DNA from: Paeniglutamicibacter sulfureus
GTDB lineage: Bacteria; Actinomycetota; Actinomycetes; Actinomycetales; Micrococcaceae
Direction of reading: 5' to 3'
DNA length: 64,000 nt
NCBI RefSeq assembly: GCF_030512175.1
Contig: NZ_JAULBL010000002.1
Location: 866,149 to 930,148, forward strand
Part shown: positions 1 through 8,115 of the stretch, in pieces
Layout: each line of letters starts with the position of its first letter
Position numbering within the stretch: position 1 is the first letter of the stretch
The notes under the pieces: model-generated
What the model was told of the DNA's origin: nothing
The model's input: only the letters and a program-made list of their open reading frames with translations
The model's database searches: none
Position numbers and translations under genes: made by a program

Positions 1-166
1 CCCGGGTCTCGGGAACCACCGCGGCCCAGAGCGGGAGTAGGTCCGCCTCGATGCCCGGGGTGAGGCAAATCGGGCTGGTGTCCACATTCCCGGGAGCGGG
101 AATGGGGCGTTGTGGATAGGCAGCGGCGAAGGCGGCGCCGGGATCGGTGTCGGTCAGGGTGTTCAT
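1..166 (-). CDS. Partial gene, N-terminal 55 residues only; unknown product (creD position)
   Basis: An open frame runs leftwards off the window edge from an ATG at 166. AAGGAG lies 11 nt upstream of the ATG, so the start is convincing. The visible N-terminus begins MNTLTDTDPGAAF, is rich in Ala and Pro, and shows no motif I recognise. It starts 48 nt after the stop of the ferredoxin reductase gene on the same strand, so it is probably the next gene of the same operon. In the C. glutamicum cre cluster, as I remember it, this position is held by creD, the phosphohydrolase that removes the phosphate after P450 oxidation. That link rests on position only. Confidence 0.6.
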   Translation of the reverse strand, partial: MNTLTDTDPGAAFAAAYPQRPIPAPGNVDTSPICLTPGIEADLLPLWAAVVPETR

Positions 167-214
167 GGCGCGTGCGGCTCCTTGCGTCAGGGAAGAGTAT
201 GTGGGAGAGGGCGG

Positions 215-1513
215 CTAGGCAATGAGGGACTTGAGCATGGTGCCCGGATCGGCGGCCCGTTCCGGGTCGATGGACTTGCCGGCGGCCAGGGCCTGCTTGA
301 CGGCCATGAAGTCCAGCGGGGCGTTGACGGCGTCGGCGGCAATGATGCGCCCGCCGCGGTAGTAGAGGACGGTGAACTTCCCCTTGTCGGGGTCGCGGCG
401 GATGACCGTGGATTCGAAGCCGGTGGACAGGCCGGCGATCTGGAGTTTCATGTCCGCCTGGTTGGACCAGAACCACGGGATGCCGGCGTATTCCTCGCTG
501 CGTCCCATGAGCGAGTAGGCGGCGACCTTGGCGTGCTCAATGGCGTTGTTCACCGACTCGAGGCGGATGCGCTCACCGGCCGGTGCGCCGGGAACGGGGT
601 TGGGCATGTTGGCCACGTCGCCGACGACGATGGTGGTGCCGTCGGAGGCGAGCGCCCCGGCGTCCACGACGATGCCGTTGTTGATTTCCAGCCCGAGGGA
701 TTCGCCGAGCTCGGTATTGGGGATGACCCCGATGCCGACCAAGACGATCTGGGCCGTGATCCGGGACCCGTCTTCGAGGCGCACCGCGCCCACGGCGCCG
801 TTGCCGTCGTCGAGGATCTGCTCGATGCGCGCCCCGATGCGGATGTCCAGGCCGCGCTTGCGGTGTTCGGTGAGAAAGTAGTCGCTGGTTTCGGTGCCCA
901 CGGCCCGGCCGACGAGGCGCTGCCCGTATTCCAGGACGGTGACGCGCTTGCCCATGGCGGCCAGTGAGCTGGCGGCCTCCAAGCCGATGAACCCGCCGCC
1001 GACCACGACCACGTCGGTGGTGGCGGGGGCAAGTTCCTTCAGCCGCAGCGCGTCGTCCGCGTTGCGCAGGTAGACCACCCCGTCCAGCTCGGCGCCGGGG
1101 GCCTCGAGGTGCCGCGGGCGGGCTCCGACAGTCAAGGCCAGACGCTGATAGGGGTAGGTGGCACCGGAGGTGCCGCGGGCGGTTCCGCTGCCGTCGGCGT
1201 TTGAGTGCACGGACTCGATCCGCTCGCCCTTGATGAGGGTGATGTTGTGTTCGATCCAGTAGTCGTTGGTGCGGAAGATCAGGGATTCGGAACCGACCTT
1301 GTCCTGCAGGAACTCCTTGGACAGGGCCGGGCGCTGGTAGGGTCGGTGGTCCTCGTCGCCCAGCAGCGTGATGTGCTCGGTGTAGCCCAGGGCGCGCAGC
1401 GAGATGGCCAGCTGCACACCGGACTGGGAGGCTCCGATGATCAGCAGGCCGGTGGCGGTACCCGACTCTTGTGCGCCGGCCCCGGCACGGGAGGGAACGG
1501 TGGCGGTGTCCAT
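215..1513 (-). CDS. creE: FAD/NAD-dependent ferredoxin reductase of the P450 system
   Basis: This 432-residue flavoprotein should pass electrons from NAD(P)H to the [2Fe-2S] ferredoxin encoded just upstream, which then reduces the P450. An FAD-binding Rossmann motif (GASQSG) lies at residues 27-32, a second nucleotide-binding motif (VVVVGGGFIG) near residue 170 and a flavin-contacting GD motif (VVGDVANMP) near 295. This is the putidaredoxin/rhodocoxin reductase layout, and the length is normal for that family. The gene follows the ferredoxin gene with a 3-nt gap, so the two are co-transcribed. The symbol follows the creDEFGHIJ order of C. glutamicum. The enzyme class is secure; the assignment to cresol metabolism is inferred from context. 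Confidence 0.88.
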   Translation of the reverse strand: MDTATVPSRAGAGAQESGTATGLLIIGASQSGVQLAISLRALGYTEHITLLGDEDHRPYQRPALSKEFLQDKVGSESLIFRTNDYWIEHNITLIKGERIESVHSNADGSGTARGTSGATYPYQRLALTVGARPRHLEAPGAELDGVVYLRNADDALRLKELAPATTDVVVVGGGFIGLEAASSLAAMGKRVTVLEYGQRLVGRAVGTETSDYFLTEHRKRGLDIRIGARIEQILDDGNGAVGAVRLEDGSRITAQIVLVGIGVIPNTELGESLGLEINNGIVVDAGALASDGTTIVVGDVANMPNPVPGAPAGERIRLESVNNAIEHAKVAAYSLMGRSEEYAGIPWFWSNQADMKLQIAGLSTGFESTVIRRDPDKGKFTVLYYRGGRIIAADAVNAPLDFMAVKQALAAGKSIDPERAADPGTMLKSLIA

Positions 1514-1516
1514 GTC

Positions 1517-1837
1517 CTAGACCTGCGTTTCGGGGGTGGTGACGTGGAGTTCCTGGTCCTCGCAGAGCCGGATCTGGCAGGAGAGCCGGGAGTTGTCCTC
1601 GCGGTCAACGGCGGTGCCGTAGAGCATCTCGTCCTCCATCTCGCCCATGGGCTCCAGGCTCGGCAGGTCGGCCTCGGCGACGAAGACGTGGCAGGTGGCG
1701 CAGGAGAGCGAGCCGCCGCATTCGGCGACGATGGCGGAGACGCCGTTGCGCACCGCGGTCTCCATGACCGAGTCCCCGGTGTTGGCGTTGATGGTGGTGG
1801 TGGCACCGGCTGCATCGGTGAAGTGGACTGTAGGCAT
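1517..1837 (-). CDS. creF: [2Fe-2S] ferredoxin
   Basis: This 106-residue adrenodoxin/putidaredoxin-type ferredoxin is the electron carrier between the reductase and the P450 of this operon. The cluster ligands are Cys40, Cys46, Cys49 and Cys87 (C-x5-C-x2-C-x37-C), typical of vertebrate-type [2Fe-2S] ferredoxins. An in-frame TTG at 1846 would add three residues, but it sits too close to the AGAAAGG ribosome-binding site (about 1851-1857), so I chose the ATG at 1837. The gene lies between the SDR and the reductase with 18-nt and 3-nt gaps. A dedicated reductase-ferredoxin-P450 trio is expected for a class I bacterial P450. Confidence 0.9.
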   Translation of the reverse strand: MPTVHFTDAAGATTTINANTGDSVMETAVRNGVSAIVAECGGSLSCATCHVFVAEADLPSLEPMGEMEDEMLYGTAVDREDNSRLSCQIRLCEDQELHVTTPETQV

Positions 1838-1855
1838 GATGATCAATCGACCTTT

Positions 1856-2617
1856 CTAGATGAACTGGCGGCCACCGTCGACGACGAGCGTCTGACCGGT
1901 GATGAAGGAGGAATCGGGACCGGCGAGGAAGAGCGCGGCCCCCACGATGTCGTCGGGCTGGCTGGCCCTCTTGAGCGCACCGCGGTCGACCCCGTAGTTT
2001 TCGGCGTTGTCCATCAGCCCGTAACTGGCCTCCGTGAGGGTGAATCCCGGGGCGATGGTGTTCACTGTGATTTCGCGTCGGCCCAATTCCTTGGCCATGA
2101 CCCGGCTCAGGGCGATGACCCCGCCCTTGGAAGCCACATAGTGGGCCCACTGCTCGGAACCGGAGTAGACGGTGGCCGAGGCCAGGTTGATGATGCGCGA
2201 GCCGGCACCCAGATGCGGGCTCAGCGCCCGGGCCATCATCCAGGGTCCCTTGAGGTTCACCGCCATGACCCGGTCCCATTCCTCGAAGTCGATGTCCTCG
2301 AAGGGCGAGCGGGTGACGGTGGCGTAGATGGCGGCGTTGTTGATGAGCACCTGGACGTGGCCGCCGGCGAAGCCGGCAACCTGGGCCGCGAGCGCTTCGG
2401 TGGAGACGGGGCTGGTGACATCGACGGTGAAGGCCTCGGCGCGGCCGCCGGCGGCCCTGACCATTTCTGCGGTCTCGGCGGTGCCGGCAGGATCGATGTC
2501 CGCCGCGGCAACCGCATAGCCGCGCCGGGCGAATCCGAGGGCAAAGGCCCGGCCGAGGCCTCCGGCGGCGCCGGTGACCAACACCGTGCCCGGCGGGGTG
2601 TGTGCTTCGGTGGTCAT
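1856..2617 (-). CDS. creG: SDR-family alcohol dehydrogenase
   Basis: This 253-residue classical short-chain dehydrogenase has a cofactor motif GAAGGLG at 16-22, a structural NNAA near 93-96, catalytic Tyr160 and Lys164 (YVASK) and the usual C-terminal TGQTLVVDGG. In this cluster the likely job is oxidation of the 4-hydroxybenzyl-type alcohol left after P450 hydroxylation and dephosphorylation, the role given to CreG in C. glutamicum; that is inference. The open frame extends 30 codons upstream, but the ATG at 2617 begins a normal SDR N-terminus and has AAAGG about 15 nt upstream. It lies 18 nt before the ferredoxin gene. Confidence 0.82.
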   Translation of the reverse strand: MTTEAHTPPGTVLVTGAAGGLGRAFALGFARRGYAVAAADIDPAGTAETAEMVRAAGGRAEAFTVDVTSPVSTEALAAQVAGFAGGHVQVLINNAAIYATVTRSPFEDIDFEEWDRVMAVNLKGPWMMARALSPHLGAGSRIINLASATVYSGSEQWAHYVASKGGVIALSRVMAKELGRREITVNTIAPGFTLTEASYGLMDNAENYGVDRGALKRASQPDDIVGAALFLAGPDSSFITGQTLVVDGGRQFI

Positions 2618-2743
2618 TGTCTGTACCGAGGACCTTTCAGTGGGGCGAATGCTCTGGGCGGGGAATCGGGGTGGGCGGTGGGCGGGGCCTTGGGGTGCCC
2701 CGCCCACCTGCGGATGTCCGGAACCGCTATGGGGGGAGCGGTC

Positions 2744-4609
2744 CTAGACGTGCGTGTGGGAGTGCGCCCCGGGGCCGGTGACCACGGGCGCCTCCTCGAG
2801 GATTTCGACGGTGCCCTTGGTACCGTCCACGCGCAGCATCTGGCCGGTGCGGATGGTGGTGGACGCGCTGCCGGTCCCGGTGACGGCCGGCAAACCGTAC
2901 TCGCGGCAGACGATGGCAGCGTGGCTCATCATCCCGCCAATGTCGGTGACCGTGGCCTTGATCTTGCCGAAGATCGGGCCCCAGCTCGGGGCGGTGATCG
3001 GGGCAACCAGGATCTCGCCGGCCTGCACGTCGGAGAGGTCATCCGCGTGCATGACCACGCGGGCCATGCCCTCGACCAGTCCGGGGGAGGCGGCCATGCC
3101 CTTGAGCACGCCCGACTCGGAATCCTCGTCCCCGCCCAGCCACTGCTGAACTTGTTCGGTGGTGATGCCCCAGAGCATCCGGGTGAACGGCTCGGTGATG
3201 GCCGAGGGCGGGGTGTTCAGTGCCGGCGCCGGCCGTGCGGTCTTCAGTGCGTCGACGATGCCGCGGCGGCGCTCGATCTCCTGCGGCCACACCACGTTCC
3301 CGATCGGGTCGCCGGCGCCGATGCCCCAGGAAGTGACGAGGTCGAAGAGCACGTCACGGACCTCGTTTCGGCCCAGGTAGAGCATGTCCTCGGGTTCGTT
3401 CCATAGGCCCTGGGCGTGCAGCATGCGGGACAGTTCGCGCACCTTGCGCCAGAACACGCCCATGGTCCAGTGCTCGATGTAGAAGTTGTGGTTTTCCACG
3501 TACGGGTAGGCGGTGGCGGCCAGGGTGCGCTTGGCGTCGAAGACCTCGCGGACCTCGGGATCCAGCAGGTCCCGGTACTCCTCGACGATGCGGTCCTTCT
3601 CGGCGATCAGCTTGTCGGTCGGGCGCATGATGTTCGCCCCGCCCTGCAGACGGTGGATGTAATCGGCGATGAAGCCAAGCGGGATCTCCTGGTGTTCGAT
3701 CCAGTACTTGTCGTGCCCGTAGAAGCCGTTGCCGATGGTGAAGTTGAACCACGGGTCCTTGGCCTCCTCCCAGCGTGCCAGCCAGCGCTCGCCGGAGGGC
3801 GAGGATGCGATGGCTGCAAGCGTGGCTGTCGGGTCGTCGGTGTTGGAGAACGCGCCGGAAAGATCCAGTTCCACGGCCAGTGCCGCGAGTTCCTTCAGTT
3901 CATCGTCGGGCTTGAACAGTTCCATGTCCACGCCCTGGACCATGGTGGCGATCGACTGGTCGGGGATGTTGGGGAATACTTCCTTGCAGAAGTTGAAGAA
4001 GTCCAGGTAGGCGATGTAGCCCAGGTTCAGGAATTCGAAGTGGTATTGCCAGTTCTGGTAACAGAGCTGGATCAGCCGGTCGTAGTTCTCCAGCAGCACC
4101 TCCGAGCCGTCCTTGGCCTTGCCGGAAAGGATGTCCGCCATCGGGACCTGCTCGGGCAGGGCCTCGAAGCTGAGGGACTCCATCTCGCTGATGGTTCCCT
4201 TGACCTTGATGTGCCAGGCCTTCAGGAGCTCTTCCCAATTGGCGAAGTAGTGGCCGATGCGGGCCTCGAAGTCAGGGACGCGGGCGGCGATCTGCTCGCT
4301 GGGCACCGGAAGCGGAGACATATAGAGGTAGCCGAGGTGGATGCGGAAGTCGATGCCGTTGGCATTGGGGATCATCAGGTGGCGGGCGTTGTACTGGCCC
4401 AGGCACTTGACGGCGAATTCCCCGCCGATGGTCTCGAACGGCTTGAAGACGGTGGGCCAGTGCTGGGAGTCGCAGAACCAGAACTTTTCGTCTTCCTCGG
4501 CCTTTAGTGCGTCCTGAAAGACCAGGTAGTACGGGTAGAGCTCCTCCCAGCCCTCGGCGCCCGGGGGAACCTGGAGATCGGAAGGCTTGGGAAAGGATTT
4601 CATGCTCAT
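2744..4609 (-). CDS. creH: PEP-utilising phosphotransferase subunit with swivelling His domain
   Basis: This 621-residue protein ends in the mobile phosphohistidine domain of PEP-utilising enzymes: GGMMSHAAIVC with the catalytic His at residue 563, then GLPAVTGT. The rest is a large substrate-binding region. The ATP-grasp half of a PEP synthase-like enzyme is the separate gene upstream. This split (about 70 kDa plus 40 kDa) resembles phenylphosphate synthase of Thauera and the CreH/CreI pair that phosphorylates p-cresol in C. glutamicum. Expected role: transfer of phosphate from phosphohistidine to a phenolic hydroxyl. GAAAGG lies about 12 nt before the ATG at 4609. The domain call is firm; substrate and symbol come from gene order. 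Confidence 0.8.
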   Translation of the reverse strand: MSMKSFPKPSDLQVPPGAEGWEELYPYYLVFQDALKAEEDEKFWFCDSQHWPTVFKPFETIGGEFAVKCLGQYNARHLMIPNANGIDFRIHLGYLYMSPLPVPSEQIAARVPDFEARIGHYFANWEELLKAWHIKVKGTISEMESLSFEALPEQVPMADILSGKAKDGSEVLLENYDRLIQLCYQNWQYHFEFLNLGYIAYLDFFNFCKEVFPNIPDQSIATMVQGVDMELFKPDDELKELAALAVELDLSGAFSNTDDPTATLAAIASSPSGERWLARWEEAKDPWFNFTIGNGFYGHDKYWIEHQEIPLGFIADYIHRLQGGANIMRPTDKLIAEKDRIVEEYRDLLDPEVREVFDAKRTLAATAYPYVENHNFYIEHWTMGVFWRKVRELSRMLHAQGLWNEPEDMLYLGRNEVRDVLFDLVTSWGIGAGDPIGNVVWPQEIERRRGIVDALKTARPAPALNTPPSAITEPFTRMLWGITTEQVQQWLGGDEDSESGVLKGMAASPGLVEGMARVVMHADDLSDVQAGEILVAPITAPSWGPIFGKIKATVTDIGGMMSHAAIVCREYGLPAVTGTGSASTTIRTGQMLRVDGTKGTVEILEEAPVVTGPGAHSHTHV

Positions 4610-4690
4610 GGTGGTGGATGCCTTTCAAAAGATGCTGCTGCGGAGTTGGGGGGGGAAAAGCGGCGAACGGTGGTGGGTCGGGCAACGCGA

Positions 4691-5785
4691 CTAGGATGCG
4701 GTGTTCATCAGCGAGGACGTGATCGAGGAGAAGTTGAAGCCCGAACCCAGCCCGAGGGAGGAAGCGTAGCCGCCGGCGTCCGGCTTAACCGTGGACTTGG
4801 ACGAGTGCACGGTTTCCGGGCGGGACTGTAGCAGGAGCAGGTTTTCGCCTTCGGGCAGATCCGCATCCAGCGCCCACTCGATGTCCTGCGGGCAGCCGTA
4901 GTGCTTCTCGGCGCGCTTGGCCAGCTGCGCCACCAGGGCCAGGTCCGCATCCGAGAGGCAACGCACCGCGCGGCGCTCTTCACTGACCTCGACCTCCACC
5001 AGGGAGTTGGTGGCCGGGTCGGGAATGAGTTCGGCGTGCTTGGCCCCGATGTGCTCGGTGATGATGGCCAGGGTGACCTTGTCCAGCTGGATGTTGTCGG
5101 GGGTGACGGTGCCGGAAACGACCATTTCGCCGACCCCGTAGGAGGCGTCGATGGTGATCTTGGAGCGGTCCCCGTTGGTGGGGTCCAAAGTCATCGCCAC
5201 GCCGGCTGCGGCGGAGTTGACCATCTTCTGCACGACGACCGCCATGGACAGGCCCTCGTCGGGGATGTTGTTCTTCAGCCGGTACAGGATGGCCCGGGAG
5301 GTGTAGAGCGAGGCCCAGCAGGCGCGGATGTGCTCGGTGACCGCATCGTAGCCGTTGAGCCAGAGGTAGGTGTCCTGTTGCCCGGCGAAGGAGGCATCGG
5401 GAAGGTCCTCCGCGGTGGCCGAGGAACGCACCGCCAGCGGCACCTCCACGGTGAAGTTCCCCTGCAAGGTGGCGTAGGCGTCCTTGGTGACTTGGCGCAG
5501 GGCGGCGGGCACCGGGCGCTGGGTGATCATGGAGCGGATCGCGGCACTGGCGGCGTCCACGGCGTTCACGTCCTCCGGATCGACGCCGGCCAGCAGAGCG
5601 TTGATTTCGGCGGTAATGCCACCTTCCATGAAGGCGTCGAAAGCTGCGGTGGTGACGACGAATCCGGGAGGCACGGGCATCCCGGCCGCGGTCATCGTCA
5701 CCAGCGAGGCACCCTTGCCGCCGAGGTTTTCCAGCTTCGGGTCGGCACCGCCGTCGAAGAATTCAATGAAGTCGTTGTTGCTCAT
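4691..5785 (-). CDS. creI: ATP-grasp (PEP/pyruvate-binding) subunit of a split phosphotransferase
   Basis: This 364-residue protein is the N-terminal half of a PEP synthase-like enzyme. LGGKGASLVTM at 21-31 carries the conserved Lys, RSSATAEDLP sits at 120-129, and the C-terminal QDIEWALD and LLLQSRPET belong to the ATP-grasp fold. It should use ATP to phosphorylate the swivelling His of the partner subunit encoded 81 nt downstream. The frame is open for 56 codons further upstream, but the ATG at 5785 overlaps the P450 stop as ATGA, which fixes the start by translational coupling. It could belong to another split dikinase, but the neighbours favour a phenol-phosphorylating pair. Confidence 0.8.
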   Translation of the reverse strand: MSNNDFIEFFDGGADPKLENLGGKGASLVTMTAAGMPVPPGFVVTTAAFDAFMEGGITAEINALLAGVDPEDVNAVDAASAAIRSMITQRPVPAALRQVTKDAYATLQGNFTVEVPLAVRSSATAEDLPDASFAGQQDTYLWLNGYDAVTEHIRACWASLYTSRAILYRLKNNIPDEGLSMAVVVQKMVNSAAAGVAMTLDPTNGDRSKITIDASYGVGEMVVSGTVTPDNIQLDKVTLAIITEHIGAKHAELIPDPATNSLVEVEVSEERRAVRCLSDADLALVAQLAKRAEKHYGCPQDIEWALDADLPEGENLLLLQSRPETVHSSKSTVKPDAGGYASSLGLGSGFNFSSITSSLMNTAS

Positions 5786-7068
5786 GCCTGGGATTCCTTC
5801 CAGCTCACGTTGACGTATTCGGGGACCCGAAAGGACAGGTTCTTGCGGAACTCGATGCCCTCGCCATCGATCAGCTCGAGCCCCGGGATCCTGGAAGTCA
5901 GTTCCTCCAGGGCGATCTTGGCCTGCAGCTTGGCGAGCATGTTGCCCAGGCAATAGTGGATGCCGAAGCCGAAGGAGAGGTGTTCGCGGGCGTTGGTCCG
6001 GGCGATGTCGAAAGCCTCGGGGTCCTCGAAGCGGGCTTCGTCGCGGTTGGCCGCACCCATCAACAGCAACAACTCGGCGCCTTCGGGAATCTTGACCCCG
6101 GCGACCTCGGTGTCCTTAAGGGCCTTGCGGCGCCAGCCGACGATGGAGCCGGCGTAGCGCAGGACCTCGTCGATGGCCGCGGGGATGGCCTTGGGATTTT
6201 TGACCACTTGCTCCCAGGCCTCGCGGTGGGCCAGAAGCACGCGCACGCAATTGGAGATCAGCGTGGTGGTGGTTTCGTGGCCGGCGAAAAGCAGGGAGTA
6301 GAGCAGCGAGGCGATCTCGTGGTCGCTGATTTCCGCGCCCTCGGACTGGGCCTTGACCAGGTCGGCGGTGAGGTTGTCCCCGCCGTGCTCGTGGGCGTGG
6401 ACCACGAGGCGCATGCACTCTGCCCAGTACTCCACGAGGTTGTGGGCATGCGGGATCTGCTCCTCGTCGCTCAGGTCTCCCCAGGTCATGGCGGCCCGGG
6501 AATCGCTCCAGCGCTTGTAGGTGTCGACTTGGGAGACATCGGCGCCGATGAGGGTGAGGATGGTGATGGTAGGAATGGCGTAGGCCAGATCCTTGACGAT
6601 GTCGCCGGTGTTGGATTCGCGCGCCAGCATGGTCTCGATCGATTCGATGACATTGGCGCGGATGGAGGGTTCCAGGGCCTTGAAGCGGCGCGGGGTGAAC
6701 GCCTTCTGTGCGATGGCCCGGATGCGGGTGTGCTCCGGCGGGCGGCGGGCAGAGAGCCCGGAGTAGGTGGTGAAGCCGCCGTCGTTCATGATCTTGGTGG
6801 CCTGCGGACCGCGCTTGCGCACCGGGGCTTGGGCGTTTTCCGAGGAGAAGGTTTCCCAGTCCTCAAAGACGGCCTTGACGTCGTCGTAGCGGGTGACCAC
6901 GTAGAGCCCGACACGTTCGTCGAACATCACGGGTTGTTCGTTGCGGAGGTTCGTGTAGGAGGGAAACGGGTTTTCCATGGTGAACGGTTCAAAACCGTGG
7001 TGGTCGGCCGGTGCCGTGGCGCCGTGCCCCATGGGACAAACCCCGGCTGCAACATTGCTGCTGGACAT
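5782..7068 (-). CDS. creJ: Cytochrome P450
   Basis: This 428-residue soluble bacterial P450 has an I-helix AGHETT at 262-267, the ExxR motif EVLR at 301-304 and the haem-binding loop FGFGIHYCLG at 366-375 with the Cys373 ligand. The start at 7068 is supported by AAGGAG 8 nt upstream; an in-frame ATG at 7131 has no such site. It is the first gene of the operon and overlaps the next by ATGA. In the C. glutamicum cre pathway, CreJ oxidises the methyl group of a phosphorylated alkylphenol, the phosphate serving as an anchoring group. The same role is likely here because reductase, ferredoxin and phosphotransferase genes all follow. Confidence 0.9.
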   Translation of the reverse strand: MSSSNVAAGVCPMGHGATAPADHHGFEPFTMENPFPSYTNLRNEQPVMFDERVGLYVVTRYDDVKAVFEDWETFSSENAQAPVRKRGPQATKIMNDGGFTTYSGLSARRPPEHTRIRAIAQKAFTPRRFKALEPSIRANVIESIETMLARESNTGDIVKDLAYAIPTITILTLIGADVSQVDTYKRWSDSRAAMTWGDLSDEEQIPHAHNLVEYWAECMRLVVHAHEHGGDNLTADLVKAQSEGAEISDHEIASLLYSLLFAGHETTTTLISNCVRVLLAHREAWEQVVKNPKAIPAAIDEVLRYAGSIVGWRRKALKDTEVAGVKIPEGAELLLLMGAANRDEARFEDPEAFDIARTNAREHLSFGFGIHYCLGNMLAKLQAKIALEELTSRIPGLELIDGEGIEFRKNLSFRVPEYVNVSWKESQA

Positions 7069-7119
7069 GGAACGGACTCCTTGAGGAAAGAAGATCGGGG
7101 TTGCACTACCCGATTGTGG

Positions 7120-7129
7120 GTTGCGCAAC
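7120..7129. promoter_or_regulatory. Palindrome GTTGCGCAAC upstream of the P450 operon, possible IclR site
   Basis: A perfect 10-bp palindrome lies about 51 nt upstream of the P450 start, in the only intergenic space (7069-7201) between the IclR gene and the operon it probably controls. No convincing -35/-10 pair could be fixed, so its placement relative to the promoter is open. Confidence 0.35.
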
Positions 7130-7182
7130 ATTCATTGCCTCAAGTGTTACCCATGACACATGCGAAGGGTGCAGAACCATTC

Positions 7183-7193
7183 CCACTCAGTGG
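7183..7193. promoter_or_regulatory. Palindrome CCACT-C-AGTGG next to the IclR stop, possible operator
   Basis: Perfect 5-bp arms around one base lie 8 nt beyond the stop of the IclR gene and about 115 nt upstream of the P450 start. The arms are too short for a good terminator and there is no T-run, so an operator is the better guess. Confidence 0.3.
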
Positions 7194-7201
7194 AAACTTG
7201 T

Positions 7202-8020
7202 TCAGGGCTCGGGTTCGGCGGGAAGCCCCGGTGCGCTTCCTGTGACGCTGCCCAGTAGCGTTTCGAGCGGGATGTGCGCCGTGGCTGCCTCGATGCGCTG
7301 GGAAATGCCCTTGAGCACGGGCAGGTGCCGGGTCATGGTTCCGGCATTGGCGGAGGGAACCACGAGCCCGATCGAGCAGCCCAGGCGACCGGTGTGAAAG
7401 ACCGGCACGGCAATGGAGCACGAGCCGATGATGACCTCTTCCTGTGTCGTGGCGTAGCCCTGCTCCCGAACCTGGGCAAGCTCGGCGCGCAGGCGGGCCG
7501 GGTTGACGTGGGTGTGGCCGGTGACGGTAGTCAGCGGGCGGTTGAGGTAGGCATCGGTGACCCAGTCCTCGGAATACGCCAGGATTACCTTGCCCACTGC
7601 GGTGGCATGCAAAGGCAGCCGGCCGCCGACACGTGAGGCGCGCGGAACCCTTTTGGAACCGTAGACCCGGTCGATGTACAGGGCCATGTTGCCGTCCCGC
7701 ACGGCAAGCTGGCTGGTTTCCCCGGTCAGGGAGAACATGTCCTGGACGAAGGGGCGGGCGGTGTCGCGTAATTGGCGCCCCGCATTCTGGGCGATGGCCC
7801 ACAACCGCAAGCCAAGCTGGATCCCGCCGTTGGGTCCGCGGCTGAGCATGCCCCACTCGACCAGCTCGCTCACCAGCCGGTGGGTGGTGCTCAAGGGGAC
7901 GCCCGAGGCTTCCGCGATTTCGGTCAGGCTCAGTGCCCGGCGCGATGTTTCAAACACTTCCATGATGGCAAGGACCTTGGAGGTCACGGTGCTTCCGGGA
8001 ACTCGATTTCCACCTGCCAT
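7202..8020 (-). CDS. IclR-family transcriptional regulator of the cre-like operon
   Basis: This 272-residue IclR-type regulator has an N-terminal winged helix-turn-helix (about residues 10-70, with LSLTEIAEASGVPLSTTHRL) and a C-terminal effector-binding domain (ALYIDRV, LPLHATAVGKVILA, GYATTQEEVIIGSCSIAVPV). The ATG at 8020 has GAAAGG about 9 nt upstream. It lies directly upstream of the P450 operon on the same strand with a 133-nt gap that carries two palindromes. IclR proteins often control aromatic-acid pathways from adjacent genes, so control of this operon by a phenolic ligand is likely but not shown. Confidence 0.88.
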   Translation of the reverse strand: MAGGNRVPGSTVTSKVLAIMEVFETSRRALSLTEIAEASGVPLSTTHRLVSELVEWGMLSRGPNGGIQLGLRLWAIAQNAGRQLRDTARPFVQDMFSLTGETSQLAVRDGNMALYIDRVYGSKRVPRASRVGGRLPLHATAVGKVILAYSEDWVTDAYLNRPLTTVTGHTHVNPARLRAELAQVREQGYATTQEEVIIGSCSIAVPVFHTGRLGCSIGLVVPSANAGTMTRHLPVLKGISQRIEAATAHIPLETLLGSVTGSAPGLPAEPEP

Positions 8021-8115
8021 CTACGGTGTCCTTTCCATCTGCCACACCTATTTTGCGCGCACCTTTGAGTGTAGGGGAGGAACCTCGGAAGCGACCGGAC
8101 GAGACATGGAAGTCC

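Noticed and set aside
1205-3406. A 733-codon open frame on the plus strand
   Set aside because: It lies antisense to the reductase, ferredoxin, SDR and part of the PEP-utilising gene, has Gly/Arg/Val-rich low-complexity sequence and no domain. High-GC third positions make such antisense frames common.
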